Assembly: GCF_020089865.1 (NCBI RefSeq)
Contig: NZ_JAIRBM010000002.1
Location: 186,001-250,000, forward strand
Length of the DNA stretch: 64,000 bases
DNA from: Microvirga puerhi
Lineage (GTDB): Bacteria > Pseudomonadota > Alphaproteobacteria > Rhizobiales > Beijerinckiaceae
Direction: 5' to 3'
A program made the translations under genes and the position numbers. Within the stretch, counting starts at the first letter, position 1. The number at the start of each line of letters is the position of its first letter. Positions 32,938-41,055 of this stretch are shown here, piece after piece. Below the pieces are notes generated by a model. That model did no database searches. It was given only the letters and a program-made list of their open reading frames with translations, and was not told the origin of the DNA.

Positions 32938-33869
32938 TCGTTGTCCTGCTCAACTCGTACATTGCCCTCCTTGCCCTGTTCGTCTGGTTGCGTTTCATAC
33001 CATTCAACCTGTTCTGGAAGCTTTCGCCGGTTCTCGTACTGCTCCTTCTCCTTGTTGGCCTGTTCATTCCCATGGGGTGGGGTGCACCGTCGGGACCCGT
33101 TGCAGTTGTGCGCAATTCGGTTCAGATCATTCCTTCGGTCGCAGGCGAGGTCGTTGATGTGCCAGTCGCGGCTAATACACCGGTCAAAGCGGGAGATGTT
33201 TTGTTCCGCATCGATCCAACAACCTATCAAGCTCAGGCTCGGGCAGTTGAGGCACAACTCAAGCTCGCTGAGCTGCGCCTATCCCAGTTCTCTGAGCTAC
33301 AGAGACACGACACAGGACGGGCCTTCGATGTTCAGCAACGAGAGGCCGAAGTCGAACAACTGCGGGCTGACCTCGACGCAGCTAAATGGAACCTCGACAA
33401 GACCACGGTGCGCGCACCCGTCGACGGCTATGTGACCAATTTGGCGCTGCGCAAGGGGGCGCGCATCACAGCACAGTCTCCGGTGATGGCTTTCATCGAC
33501 ACGTCGGAAACGATCTTAGGTATAGAAGTTCCACAAATCTACGCGCGCTATATTGCGATCGGCCAGCCGGTTGAAGTCACATTCAAGACTTTCCCCGGCC
33601 AAATCTATACTGGTCGCGTCGAGGCGGTGCTGCAGGCGATCGCCACTGGGCAGACTCAGCCAAGTGGTCTTGCCGTTGCCCCCTCGGAGATCCAGGCAGC
33701 TCCTTTCGTGGTCCGCGTAAGAATCGACGATCAGGACGCGGCGCATCATCTTCCAGCGGGAAGTACCGGACTCGCAGCAATTTTTACCGATCATGTGAAG
33801 GCAAGTCACATCATTCGGAAAGTCGTCCTGCGGCAGGCAGCAATATTAAACTATGTCAATCCGTTCTGA
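32934..33869 (+). CDS. HlyD-family periplasmic adaptor (YiaV/EmrA-like)
   Basis: A 311-residue protein with two N-terminal TM stretches (residues 1-45), then the biotinyl-lipoyl half VQIIPSVAGEVVDVPVAANTPVKAGDVLFRIDP, a coiled coil at about 100-150 (VEAQLKLAELRLSQ, REAEVEQLRADLD) and the second lipoyl half (VRAPVDGYVTNLALRKGARI). The beta-barrel region follows. It is the membrane-fusion partner type found in EmrA, AaeA and YiaV; no transporter or outer-membrane factor is next to it. It is translationally coupled to the YiaW-like gene. Confidence 0.88.
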   Translation: MIVVLLNSYIALLALFVWLRFIPFNLFWKLSPVLVLLLLLVGLFIPMGWGAPSGPVAVVRNSVQIIPSVAGEVVDVPVAANTPVKAGDVLFRIDPTTYQAQARAVEAQLKLAELRLSQFSELQRHDTGRAFDVQQREAEVEQLRADLDAAKWNLDKTTVRAPVDGYVTNLALRKGARITAQSPVMAFIDTSETILGIEVPQIYARYIAIGQPVEVTFKTFPGQIYTGRVEAVLQAIATGQTQPSGLAVAPSEIQAAPFVVRVRIDDQDAAHHLPAGSTGLAAIFTDHVKASHIIRKVVLRQAAILNYVNPF

Positions 33870-34072
33870 GCGGCCCAAAGATTGCTATCGTATATTCTGC
33901 TACGTTCGAAACTGCTCATGAAATAACTGTTTCTACTGCCACGCTGAAACCAGTGAGCAGGTCGATCGTTCCACATTTCAACGTATGTTAGTCTAACCAG
34001 ACTGCTTTGCAGGATACGGAAACGCGCGATGTACCTGTATTTCGCCGCAAGCAGAGAACGGGGAGATGGGTC

Positions 34073-34480
34073 ATGAGCAGCCTGCAACCCTTGCAGCATG
34101 TCGCTTTGATCATCGAAGATGACGTAGAAGTTCGTGAACTCGCGGCAACGTTGCTGGAAGAGACCGAACTTGATGTGGTCGAGGCTGAGAATGCGGAAGT
34201 TGCGCTTGCCTACCTTCAGAAACGCGGAGGCGAGGTAGCAATGATCTTTGCAGATATCCGACTTCCAGGGGAAATGGATGGGGTCGAGCTTGCACAATTC
34301 GCCGCAAGGAACTGGCCCACAATCAGGATTGTGGTTACGTCGGGAAGCAATGGCGATCGCCTCAAAACTCTTCCCGATTGTGTTACCTTTATCCCTAAAC
34401 CTTGGCGCGGCTTGGACGTGCTTATTCAAGCGGAGAAGGCTATCCATCAATCTCAGTTTCCAGTTGCGCAGTCGCATTGA
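34073..34480 (+). CDS. Single-domain response regulator (receiver only, CpdR/DivK-like)
   Basis: A 135-residue protein made only of a CheY-like receiver: acidic pair in IIEDDVEV near 15, phospho-acceptor Asp in FADIRLPG near 60, Thr/Ser in VVTSGSNG and Lys in FIPKPW. No output domain. It is likely a phosphate relay or a protein-binding switch controlled by a kinase elsewhere. ATG at 34073 has GGGGAGA upstream. It is convergent with the GH2 gene. Confidence 0.9.
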   Translation: MSSLQPLQHVALIIEDDVEVRELAATLLEETELDVVEAENAEVALAYLQKRGGEVAMIFADIRLPGEMDGVELAQFAARNWPTIRIVVTSGSNGDRLKTLPDCVTFIPKPWRGLDVLIQAEKAIHQSQFPVAQSH

Positions 34481-34569
34481 CTGTATCGATCATACGGCTT
34501 TTGCCGCGGACGATCTGTTCGATATCATGGCGAAATTGACGCGCCGTTTATTTGCAATGGAAGCTTGTA

Positions 34570-36444
34570 CTACTCCTGCCCACGGTCCTTCCGGCGCCGT
34601 TCGACCTCCTGTTTGATCAGGGCATCCAGAATCTCGCTGGGGACGGCCTTCGAGGGGCGGCTGTTAATGGCGCGTATGCGAGCAGAGTCGAATTTTGCTT
34701 GACGGTCGATCGTAAAGAGGCCGTTCGTTTCTTGTCCGGTGTCAGTGAGTTGAGTGTAGCAAAAGCCCGCCAATGCACTCGATGAAAGCAGAGCATCGAC
34801 AAGTTGCTCGTAGCGGTCCAGCAACTCGTTGGGGCTCGTGAACTGTCCATATCCGAACCAGTCTTCGCTGGCTTGTGGCACGAAACCTAGGCCGCCGAAC
34901 TCACTTATGATGATTGGTTGGTCTTTAAGAGCGACTCCTTCTCCGAGCAAAGGGTGGTGGTGAGGGCGAATTTCGCGAAATGTTGTCGCAATGGCTTGGC
35001 GATCCGAGTATCGCTCTCGCAGCATATCGCCAGTAGGCGCATAGTCGTGCACGCCGAAAATATCGCCGACAGCATGCTGCCAGCCATCATTCGCGATCAC
35101 AGGCCGAGTTGCATCGAGGGCATGGGTAAGGTGATACAATGCCCGTACAAAGTCACGCTGCTGAGCCGAGCGATCGAGATCCGGAACACCCCAGCTTTCG
35201 TTGAGGGGCACCCATGTAATAATCGATGGGTGGTTATAGTCTCGGTGCACGGCCTCCATCCATTCGCGCGCCAGCATCTCCGCAGATCGATCGGAATAGA
35301 CATAAGCATTGGCTGCTTCGCTCCAGACCAGCATGCCGAGTCGGTCACACCAATAGAGGAAACGTGGATCTTCGATTTTCTGATGAATGCGAATGCCGTT
35401 GAATCCGAGGGATTGGGCGAGCTCTACCTCGCGTCTGAGTGCTTCTGCATCTGGAGCCGCAAGCAGAGAATCTGGCCAGTAGTTTTGCGCCAATACCAGC
35501 CGCAGAAAGATGGGGACACCGTTTATAATGAAGCGTCCATCGCGTGCCTCTATCCGGCGCAGGCCGAAATAACTCTCCACGCGGTCGATAACAACATCGT
35601 TCTCATCAAGAAGTTCAATAGTCGCGTCAATGAGATTAGGATGCTCCGGAGCCCAGAGCAGGCTGCGGCGACGACGAATGGCAGCGTTGTTAATATCGAG
35701 CAGCAGAACGCGCCGTATCTCGCGTACAGAGAGACTGTATCGATCGTCGATGAGGAGCTGCCGCGGGCGATCACCTGAAAGCTGGACGCGAATATGCCAT
35801 CCATCACGAGGCGCCCTGTCAAGCCTGAGCGTCAGCGCTACACCAAAAAGGTCGACGTCGGGTGTCCACCGAATCTCGGAAATCGCTACCTCTGGGACTG
35901 GCTCTAGCCAGACCGGCTGCCAAATTCCGGTCGTTCGATGATACCAGATATAGCCGGGCTGTTCTTCCCAATATTGCTTGCCGCGCGGTTGCTGCAGATC
36001 CCTCGGGTCGTCCTCGGCTCTCACCGTTATCGTCTGTGTCTCATCGGGAACGAGCAGCGATGTGATATCCGCTTCGAATGGTGTCTGTCCCCCAACATGC
36101 TCGACGGCCATTCGACCGTTGACCCAGACAGTCGCCTTGTAATCGACTGCTCCGAAGTGAAGGAGAAGGCGATCCTTGCGAGCTGTTTCATCGACGCGAA
36201 ATTCCCTGTAGTACCAAACTACAGGATGGAAGCTCGTATCATGGACTTCCGAAAGTTTGCTTTCGGCAGGAAAGGGAACCACTATTTCACGATCGAAAGA
36301 GGTGGTCTGCTCGAACCATCGCTCAACCAGTCCCCGGTTGCGATCATCGAAGGCAAATCGCCACTTGCCACACAGATCGATCCAGCGATCACGTCGGAAC
36401 TGTGGACGGGGATGAGTACCTGCCTGTGAGATCATCTCGATCAT
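34570..36444 (-). CDS. Glycoside hydrolase family 2 (beta-galactosidase/beta-glucuronidase type)
   Basis: A 624-residue GH2 enzyme without a signal peptide. The N-terminal sugar-binding jelly-roll (WIDLCGKWRFAFDD, VVWYYREFRV, LHFGAVDYKATVWVNG) is followed by the immunoglobulin-like domain and the TIM barrel. The acid/base Glu is in WVPLNESWGVPD and the nucleophile Glu in IISEFGGLGF. It is shorter than LacZ and more like the compact Rhizobiales GH2 proteins. It diverges from two GH1-family genes across a 320-bp gap, so the three may act on the same glycoside. Confidence 0.9.
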   Translation of the reverse strand: MIEMISQAGTHPRPQFRRDRWIDLCGKWRFAFDDRNRGLVERWFEQTTSFDREIVVPFPAESKLSEVHDTSFHPVVWYYREFRVDETARKDRLLLHFGAVDYKATVWVNGRMAVEHVGGQTPFEADITSLLVPDETQTITVRAEDDPRDLQQPRGKQYWEEQPGYIWYHRTTGIWQPVWLEPVPEVAISEIRWTPDVDLFGVALTLRLDRAPRDGWHIRVQLSGDRPRQLLIDDRYSLSVREIRRVLLLDINNAAIRRRRSLLWAPEHPNLIDATIELLDENDVVIDRVESYFGLRRIEARDGRFIINGVPIFLRLVLAQNYWPDSLLAAPDAEALRREVELAQSLGFNGIRIHQKIEDPRFLYWCDRLGMLVWSEAANAYVYSDRSAEMLAREWMEAVHRDYNHPSIITWVPLNESWGVPDLDRSAQQRDFVRALYHLTHALDATRPVIANDGWQHAVGDIFGVHDYAPTGDMLRERYSDRQAIATTFREIRPHHHPLLGEGVALKDQPIIISEFGGLGFVPQASEDWFGYGQFTSPNELLDRYEQLVDALLSSSALAGFCYTQLTDTGQETNGLFTIDRQAKFDSARIRAINSRPSKAVPSEILDALIKQEVERRRKDRGQE

Positions 36445-36764
36445 TGAAGCGCTCCCCGCTAAAAAAGGCCCGCCCGCGCCGCGAGGCCTCTATCGTTAGG
36501 CTTGCGGCCGGGCAGCCAGGCGACGCCAAATATAAGCCAAACTGGAGGTGGCTTCGCCCGGTTCAAGGTCGCTCTATTTTCCGCTTGACGCAAAAGCCCC
36601 GCTTACGGTTAACGCAGAAAGATCGGAGATGTTCTGAGATCCGCATGCAACTTTCTCGCAGTTGAACCGTTTCCTGGCGTGGATCACGTGACGGCCGAGG
36701 TTGATTTTGCGGCCGAACCGCTGTGCTGCAGTGGAAGCACTGACGCTCAAGGGACGGCCCCGGC
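36445..36764. other. Divergent promoter region between the GH2 and GH1 genes
   Basis: 320 bp with no gene. It should hold the promoters for both glycosidase transcripts. No clear operator or terminator was recognised. Confidence 0.5.
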
Positions 36765-38078
36765 ATGACCCAAACTCTTCCCAGTCGATCTCAACTGCAC
36801 CGTTTGACCGCTCCAGATGCATTCTGGTGGTCCACGGGGATCGAGGATACATTCATTACAGCGCCGCATGCTGCAACGGGGCGGACTCTCGACGAGTACG
36901 AACTGACCGGCCATTATGATCGCTGGTATAAGGATCTCGGTCTTATTGCCGAGCTTAGTGTGCCCTGCGCGCGCTACGGGGTGCCGTGGCATCGGATCCA
37001 GCCCGATCGAGCAACTTGGGATTGGACCTTCCCTGATGAGACCTTAGGCCGCCTTCTTGAACTGGGGATCGAACCTCAGGTTGATCTCGTTCACTATGGA
37101 TTGCCGCGATGGATCGAGGGTGCCTTTCTTCACCCCGATTATCCAAAACTCGTGTCTGACTATGCGGCTCGTCTCGCCGAACGTTTTCGCGGGCGGATTA
37201 CATGGTACACACCTCTCAACGAGCCCCGCATTACGGCTTGGTATTGCGGGCGTCTCGGATGGTGGCCACCTTTCCGTCGCAGCTGGCCTGGGTTTGTGGC
37301 TCTGATGCTGGCCATCGCAAAAGGAATGGTCGAAACGGTCAAGGCACTCGAAAGTGTCGATCCTCGCATCGTGCCGTATTTCGTCGATGCCACGGATCTC
37401 TTCGACACGGACGATAGCGAGCTTGCAGACGAGGCCAAGCGTCGACAGGAGATCGTATTTCTGGCACTCGATCTTGTCTCGGGCCGGGTCGATGACCGTC
37501 ATTCTTTATGGACATGGCTATTGAAGAACGGGGCGAGCGAACCCGAACTTGCCTATTTTCTTGATAGTGCTGTCCAATTGCCAATTGTCGGCATGAACCT
37601 TTATCCGATGTTTACGCAAAAGAAGTTGCTGCGCGATGCTGGCGGACGCTTCCGCATCCGCATGCCCTATGCGGGAGCTGAGCTCATCACTCGCCTCGGG
37701 CATTTGTATTATGAGCGCTATCGCGTGCCGCTCATGATCTCGGAGACCGCGTCGATGGGGTCCGTGCGACGCCGACTTTCTTGGCTTGAGAACTCGGTTG
37801 AAGCCACGCGGCAGCTCCGCAGCAAAGGCATTCCACTTGTTGGCTATACATGGTGGCCGATGTTCGCGCTTGTCACGTGGGCCTATCGTCAAGGCAGACG
37901 TCCGGTGACTGAGCATTTGGCACAGATGGGGCTGTGGGACATCGTCCCGGACCCGGCAGATCCGCTGCGACGGGTGCCCACACCCGTTATGGAGGCCTAC
38001 ATGCGGCTGGTACGGAGCGGGTTGGAAGGTGTTGGCACGCTGTCAGATGCTTCGTCTCGTGTTTCTATGATGCAATAA
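36765..38078 (+). CDS. Glycoside hydrolase family 1-type beta-glucosidase-like protein
   Basis: A 437-residue (beta/alpha)8-barrel protein without signal peptide. The acid/base Glu153 is in YTPLNEPR and the nucleophile is likely Glu327 in MISETAS. Other GH1 features are WHRIQPDRATWDW near 75-88 and a late YTWWPMF near 357. It is shorter and more divergent than typical GH1 enzymes (about 450-480). It may hydrolyse beta-glycosides or serve in exopolysaccharide processing. The next GH1-like gene starts 20 nt downstream, so the two are one transcript. Similar TIM-barrel proteins are sometimes annotated only as family 1 glycosylhydrolase. Confidence 0.85.
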   Translation: MTQTLPSRSQLHRLTAPDAFWWSTGIEDTFITAPHAATGRTLDEYELTGHYDRWYKDLGLIAELSVPCARYGVPWHRIQPDRATWDWTFPDETLGRLLELGIEPQVDLVHYGLPRWIEGAFLHPDYPKLVSDYAARLAERFRGRITWYTPLNEPRITAWYCGRLGWWPPFRRSWPGFVALMLAIAKGMVETVKALESVDPRIVPYFVDATDLFDTDDSELADEAKRRQEIVFLALDLVSGRVDDRHSLWTWLLKNGASEPELAYFLDSAVQLPIVGMNLYPMFTQKKLLRDAGGRFRIRMPYAGAELITRLGHLYYERYRVPLMISETASMGSVRRRLSWLENSVEATRQLRSKGIPLVGYTWWPMFALVTWAYRQGRRPVTEHLAQMGLWDIVPDPADPLRRVPTPVMEAYMRLVRSGLEGVGTLSDASSRVSMMQ

Positions 38079-38097
38079 GGCAGACAGGGAGAGCACA

Positions 38098-39309
38098 ATG
38101 TTCCGCAGCTTCTTTCTGGCGGGCTTCGAGGGCTCTACAGGGTACAATCGTCATGGTCTCTGGTTCGACCAAGTCGTCGCTACAGGCCATGACAAGACCG
38201 TTGATGAGGATTATCGACAACTCGCGGAACTCGATATTCATGCGGCGCGTGAGACAATTCGTTGGCCCTTGGTCGACCTTCGGAATGGGCACTACGACTT
38301 CTCCACTGTTGAGCCCTTCGTCGAAGCAGCCCGCCGACATCGTGTGGAGGTCATATGGGACCTTTTCCATTACGGCTATCCGCAGAATCTCGATCCCTGG
38401 AGCGATGAATTCACGAATATTTTTGCGGATTATTGCTATGCGGTTGGTCGCTACATCGCTCAGCGCACGGATGGGATTTGTGCCTTCACGCCTGTGAACG
38501 AGCCTTCATTCATGGCTTACGCAGCCGGAGAGAAAGGGCTATTTGCTCCGCATGCGACCGGTCGGGGCTGGGATCTGAAAGTGGCGCTCACAAGAGCTGC
38601 TATCGAAGGTATCAATGCCTTGCGGGCTGCCTGCCCGCGAGCGCGCATAATCAACGTCGATCCATTATGTCGCGTGAGTTATCCTCCTGATCGCCCTGAC
38701 TTGGAGGAAGATGCGCGAGATTTCAACGAGCGTCTTGTGTTTCAGAGCTGGGATATGTTGTGTGGACGGCTCCTGCCCGAACTCGGAGGAAGCCGCAGAC
38801 ACCTCGACGTCGTGGGGATCAACTATTACTGGACAAACCAGTGGGAGTTGGGGGGAACTGCACAGGACGACGGGGTCATTCCACCGCTCTCCGATGATGA
38901 TCCGCGACGATGGAATTTGGGCGATCTCGTTCGCTCGGTTTGGTCTCGTTATGGTGGCGACGTTATGATTACCGAAACGAGCCATATCGGGGAGCATCGG
39001 AGCCGTTGGTTGCAGGAGGTCGCTGTCGAGGCAGAGGTGTTGCTTCTCGAAGAGGTTCCCCTACGTGGCGTGTGTCTCTATCCCATCCTCGGAATGCCGG
39101 AATGGCATGATCGAGACGTCTGGACCCCTATGGGACTGTGGGATCCGGTTTCGCACCATGAGCCCCATGGCGAGCGTCTGATCCACGAGCCTATGCTCGA
39201 AGCACTGCAGGCGGCCCGCCACATTGATGAGCTCCATCGTGCCGCACAGAGGCGGGCAGCGAGTCTCAGAGCGAAGTGGATCGAGCGACGTGAAGTGACT
39301 GCCGAGTAG
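38098..39309 (+). CDS. Second GH1-like glycosidase
   Basis: A 403-residue protein related to the preceding one. It starts FFLAGFEGSTGYNRHG and has acid/base Glu135 in FTPVNEPSFMA and a candidate nucleophile Glu293 in MITETSHIGEH. GINYYWTNQWE near 240 matches the GH1 aglycone-site region. It differs from Leloir-type GH1 by lacking the usual C-terminal WSLxDNFEW segment. It is a tandem paralogue or a functional pair of the upstream gene; a heteromeric use or two-step trimming of one glycan is possible. Confidence 0.83.
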   Translation: MFRSFFLAGFEGSTGYNRHGLWFDQVVATGHDKTVDEDYRQLAELDIHAARETIRWPLVDLRNGHYDFSTVEPFVEAARRHRVEVIWDLFHYGYPQNLDPWSDEFTNIFADYCYAVGRYIAQRTDGICAFTPVNEPSFMAYAAGEKGLFAPHATGRGWDLKVALTRAAIEGINALRAACPRARIINVDPLCRVSYPPDRPDLEEDARDFNERLVFQSWDMLCGRLLPELGGSRRHLDVVGINYYWTNQWELGGTAQDDGVIPPLSDDDPRRWNLGDLVRSVWSRYGGDVMITETSHIGEHRSRWLQEVAVEAEVLLLEEVPLRGVCLYPILGMPEWHDRDVWTPMGLWDPVSHHEPHGERLIHEPMLEALQAARHIDELHRAAQRRAASLRAKWIERREVTAE

Positions 39310-39596
39310 CTTATATAGTCGCGGGGAGCCCGTTAAGAGGTTTGGCTGAGCCGCCGCCAAACCCTGATAATGCAAGTTTTCTTTCAACGAGAGCGCAACT
39401 CGTGGCATCGACCCTCTGTTCGATTGGACAGCGCGTCATTGGGAGGCATTGGAGTCGGCACGGACGACAAAAGTTCTCCAATGGCGGCTGCAGGGGAAAC
39501 AGCATTTCTCGACAGCAGGAGATTTTAGGAAAGCGTTCTATTGATTTGGCTGAGCATTCAGGAAATTCTGAAAGGCGCATCAGCGAGCAAAATTCC

Positions 39597-40151
39597 ATGC
39601 CCAAGATCGTTGCCATTTCAGGCAGCCCTACGCTTCAGTCCCGCACGAGCCGACTGGTTTCGGAAATTCAGATCCGTATTGCCCAGGAGACCGGCGCGAG
39701 TGCGCGGATGATTGACATTGCTGAAATCGCGCCCGAACTCACTGTTCGATCCCGCGCTGATGCCTCGGCGCTCCTGATCGAGGCATTGCGTGATGTCGAA
39801 CGGACCGACTTATTGATTGTTGGATCTCCCGTCTACAATGGCTCCTATACAGGTCTTTTCAAGGCCTTCATCGATCTCGTCGATTACAAGTCTCTCATTG
39901 GCGTTCCCGTCGCTCTGCTTGCGACAGGCGGCACTGACCGTCATGCGATGGTCATCGACCACCAATTCCGTCCACTCTTCGGCTTCTTCAATGCTCAGGT
40001 ATTACCGACAGGCGTCTTTGTCTCTGACAGTGCCTATCGTGACGGGCGAATACAGGATGCACTCCTGCAACGGCGCCTGTCTCATCTCGTTCGGGAGGGA
40101 GTTGCTGCACTTCGTGCACGCAGCCGCGTTCGGAACAGCAGTCTTGCCTAA
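39597..40151 (+). CDS. NADPH-dependent FMN reductase (MsuE/SsuE type)
   Basis: A 184-residue flavodoxin-fold reductase. The FMN phosphate loop is ISGSPTLQSRTSRL near 7 and the SPVYNGSYTGLFKAFIDLV segment near 77 is typical of SsuE/MsuE. These proteins feed reduced FMN to LLM-type two-component monooxygenases. That fits the LLM gene 6 kb downstream, so this reductase is probably its electron partner. It is convergent with the Lrp gene (13 bp apart). The ATG at 39597 was preferred; the frame is open well upstream without similarity. Confidence 0.88.
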   Translation: MPKIVAISGSPTLQSRTSRLVSEIQIRIAQETGASARMIDIAEIAPELTVRSRADASALLIEALRDVERTDLLIVGSPVYNGSYTGLFKAFIDLVDYKSLIGVPVALLATGGTDRHAMVIDHQFRPLFGFFNAQVLPTGVFVSDSAYRDGRIQDALLQRRLSHLVREGVAALRARSRVRNSSLA

Positions 40152-40164
40152 GTGAAAGCTTGCG

Positions 40165-40626
40165 TTACCTCTCTGGATTCAGAGCAAGGGCCGTGGTCGC
40201 TTTCACCCGTTGCATAGCGAAGCGTGAGGTAACGTTCTTGAGCGGAATTGTCCCTATGAGCCGCTTATAAAAGCGATCATAAGCAGCCATATCGGGAACG
40301 ACGACGCGAAGCATATAGTCTACGTCTCCAGCCATGCGATAGAATTCCATGACCTCGGGCATGACCGAGACTAGTTCTGCGAAGCGCTCCAGCCACGTGC
40401 CGGAATGATCATTGGTTTCGATCGATACGAAGACGGTCAGCCCGAGTCCGACCTTTTCCGGATTGACCAGAGCGACGCGTTTTTGAATCACGCCGGATGC
40501 TTCTAGTCGCTGCACGCGTTTCCAGCAGGGGGTCTGAGACAGGTTCACCTTTTGCGCGAGTTCCGCAATCGAAATGCTCGCGTCCTCCTGCAGGAGAGTC
40601 AGGATCTTGATATCAGTCGCATCCAT
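40165..40626 (-). CDS. Lrp/AsnC-family transcriptional regulator
   Basis: A 153-residue regulator with an N-terminal winged helix (DIKILTLLQEDASISIAELAQ, SQTPCWKRVQRLEASGVI) and a C-terminal RAM/ACT-like effector domain (GDVDYMLRVVVPDMAAYDRF). It is a local regulator rather than global Lrp by its length and divergence from the flavin/ABC locus. It faces away from the operon it may control, with the GTTC-N8-GAAC sites between the two starts. Confidence 0.93.
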   Translation of the reverse strand: MDATDIKILTLLQEDASISIAELAQKVNLSQTPCWKRVQRLEASGVIQKRVALVNPEKVGLGLTVFVSIETNDHSGTWLERFAELVSVMPEVMEFYRMAGDVDYMLRVVVPDMAAYDRFYKRLIGTIPLKNVTSRFAMQRVKATTALALNPER

Positions 40627-40818
40627 TTGGGTAACTGCAAATCCAAGGGATCAGAAAGAGGCCAGAGAAGGCGATTTAGAAAATTATTCTAAATGCCTAG
40701 TCGTTTTCGATCATTTGTGGAATTTTGTTCCTTTTGCAAGGCGAAAATAGATCTGGCCGCCTCCCAAGGCGACAATTCTCAGTGTCGCATAGTGTCTCCG
40801 CTACATAAAGTTAGAGAC

Positions 40819-40972
40819 GTTCTATATAACGAACGAGACAACAGGCTGTCGGCACGATTTACCGCTGGTTCCGGTCTCGGAACCGGTGAGGTTCCAAAAA
40901 AAAGACGGTTCTTCTACGGCGCATGGCAGAGATAGAAGAATCTTCCAGATGTCCTTGTTCTAAAAAAAGAAC
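40819..40972. promoter_or_regulatory. Three copies of an inverted repeat GTTC-N8-GAAC, candidate operators
   Basis: Site 1 is at 40819-40834 (spacer TATATAAC), site 2 at 40868-40883 (extended to GGTTCC-N6-GGAACC) and site 3 at 40957-40972 (spacer TAAAAAAA). A near-match GTTCCAAAAAAAAGAC begins near 40891. All lie between the Lrp gene and the binding-protein gene. The arms are constant and the spacers differ, as expected for a dimeric repressor or activator. The binder is unknown; the divergent Lrp protein is one candidate. The rest of the 429-bp gap (40627-41055) has no gene. Confidence 0.6.
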
Positions 40973-41055
40973 GTTCCAATTGCCGTTCCGTCCAATTGCC
41001 GAGATAATTCCCTCAGTCACTCGGATCATCGAGACAGCATGCAGGGGTAATAATC

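Noticed and set aside
34918..35778. Plus-strand open frame opposite the GH2 gene
   Set aside because: Antisense shadow without domain or start signals.
40693..40935. Short open frame upstream of the family-5 binding protein
   Set aside because: It overlaps the GTTC repeats, has no ribosome binding site and no similarity.
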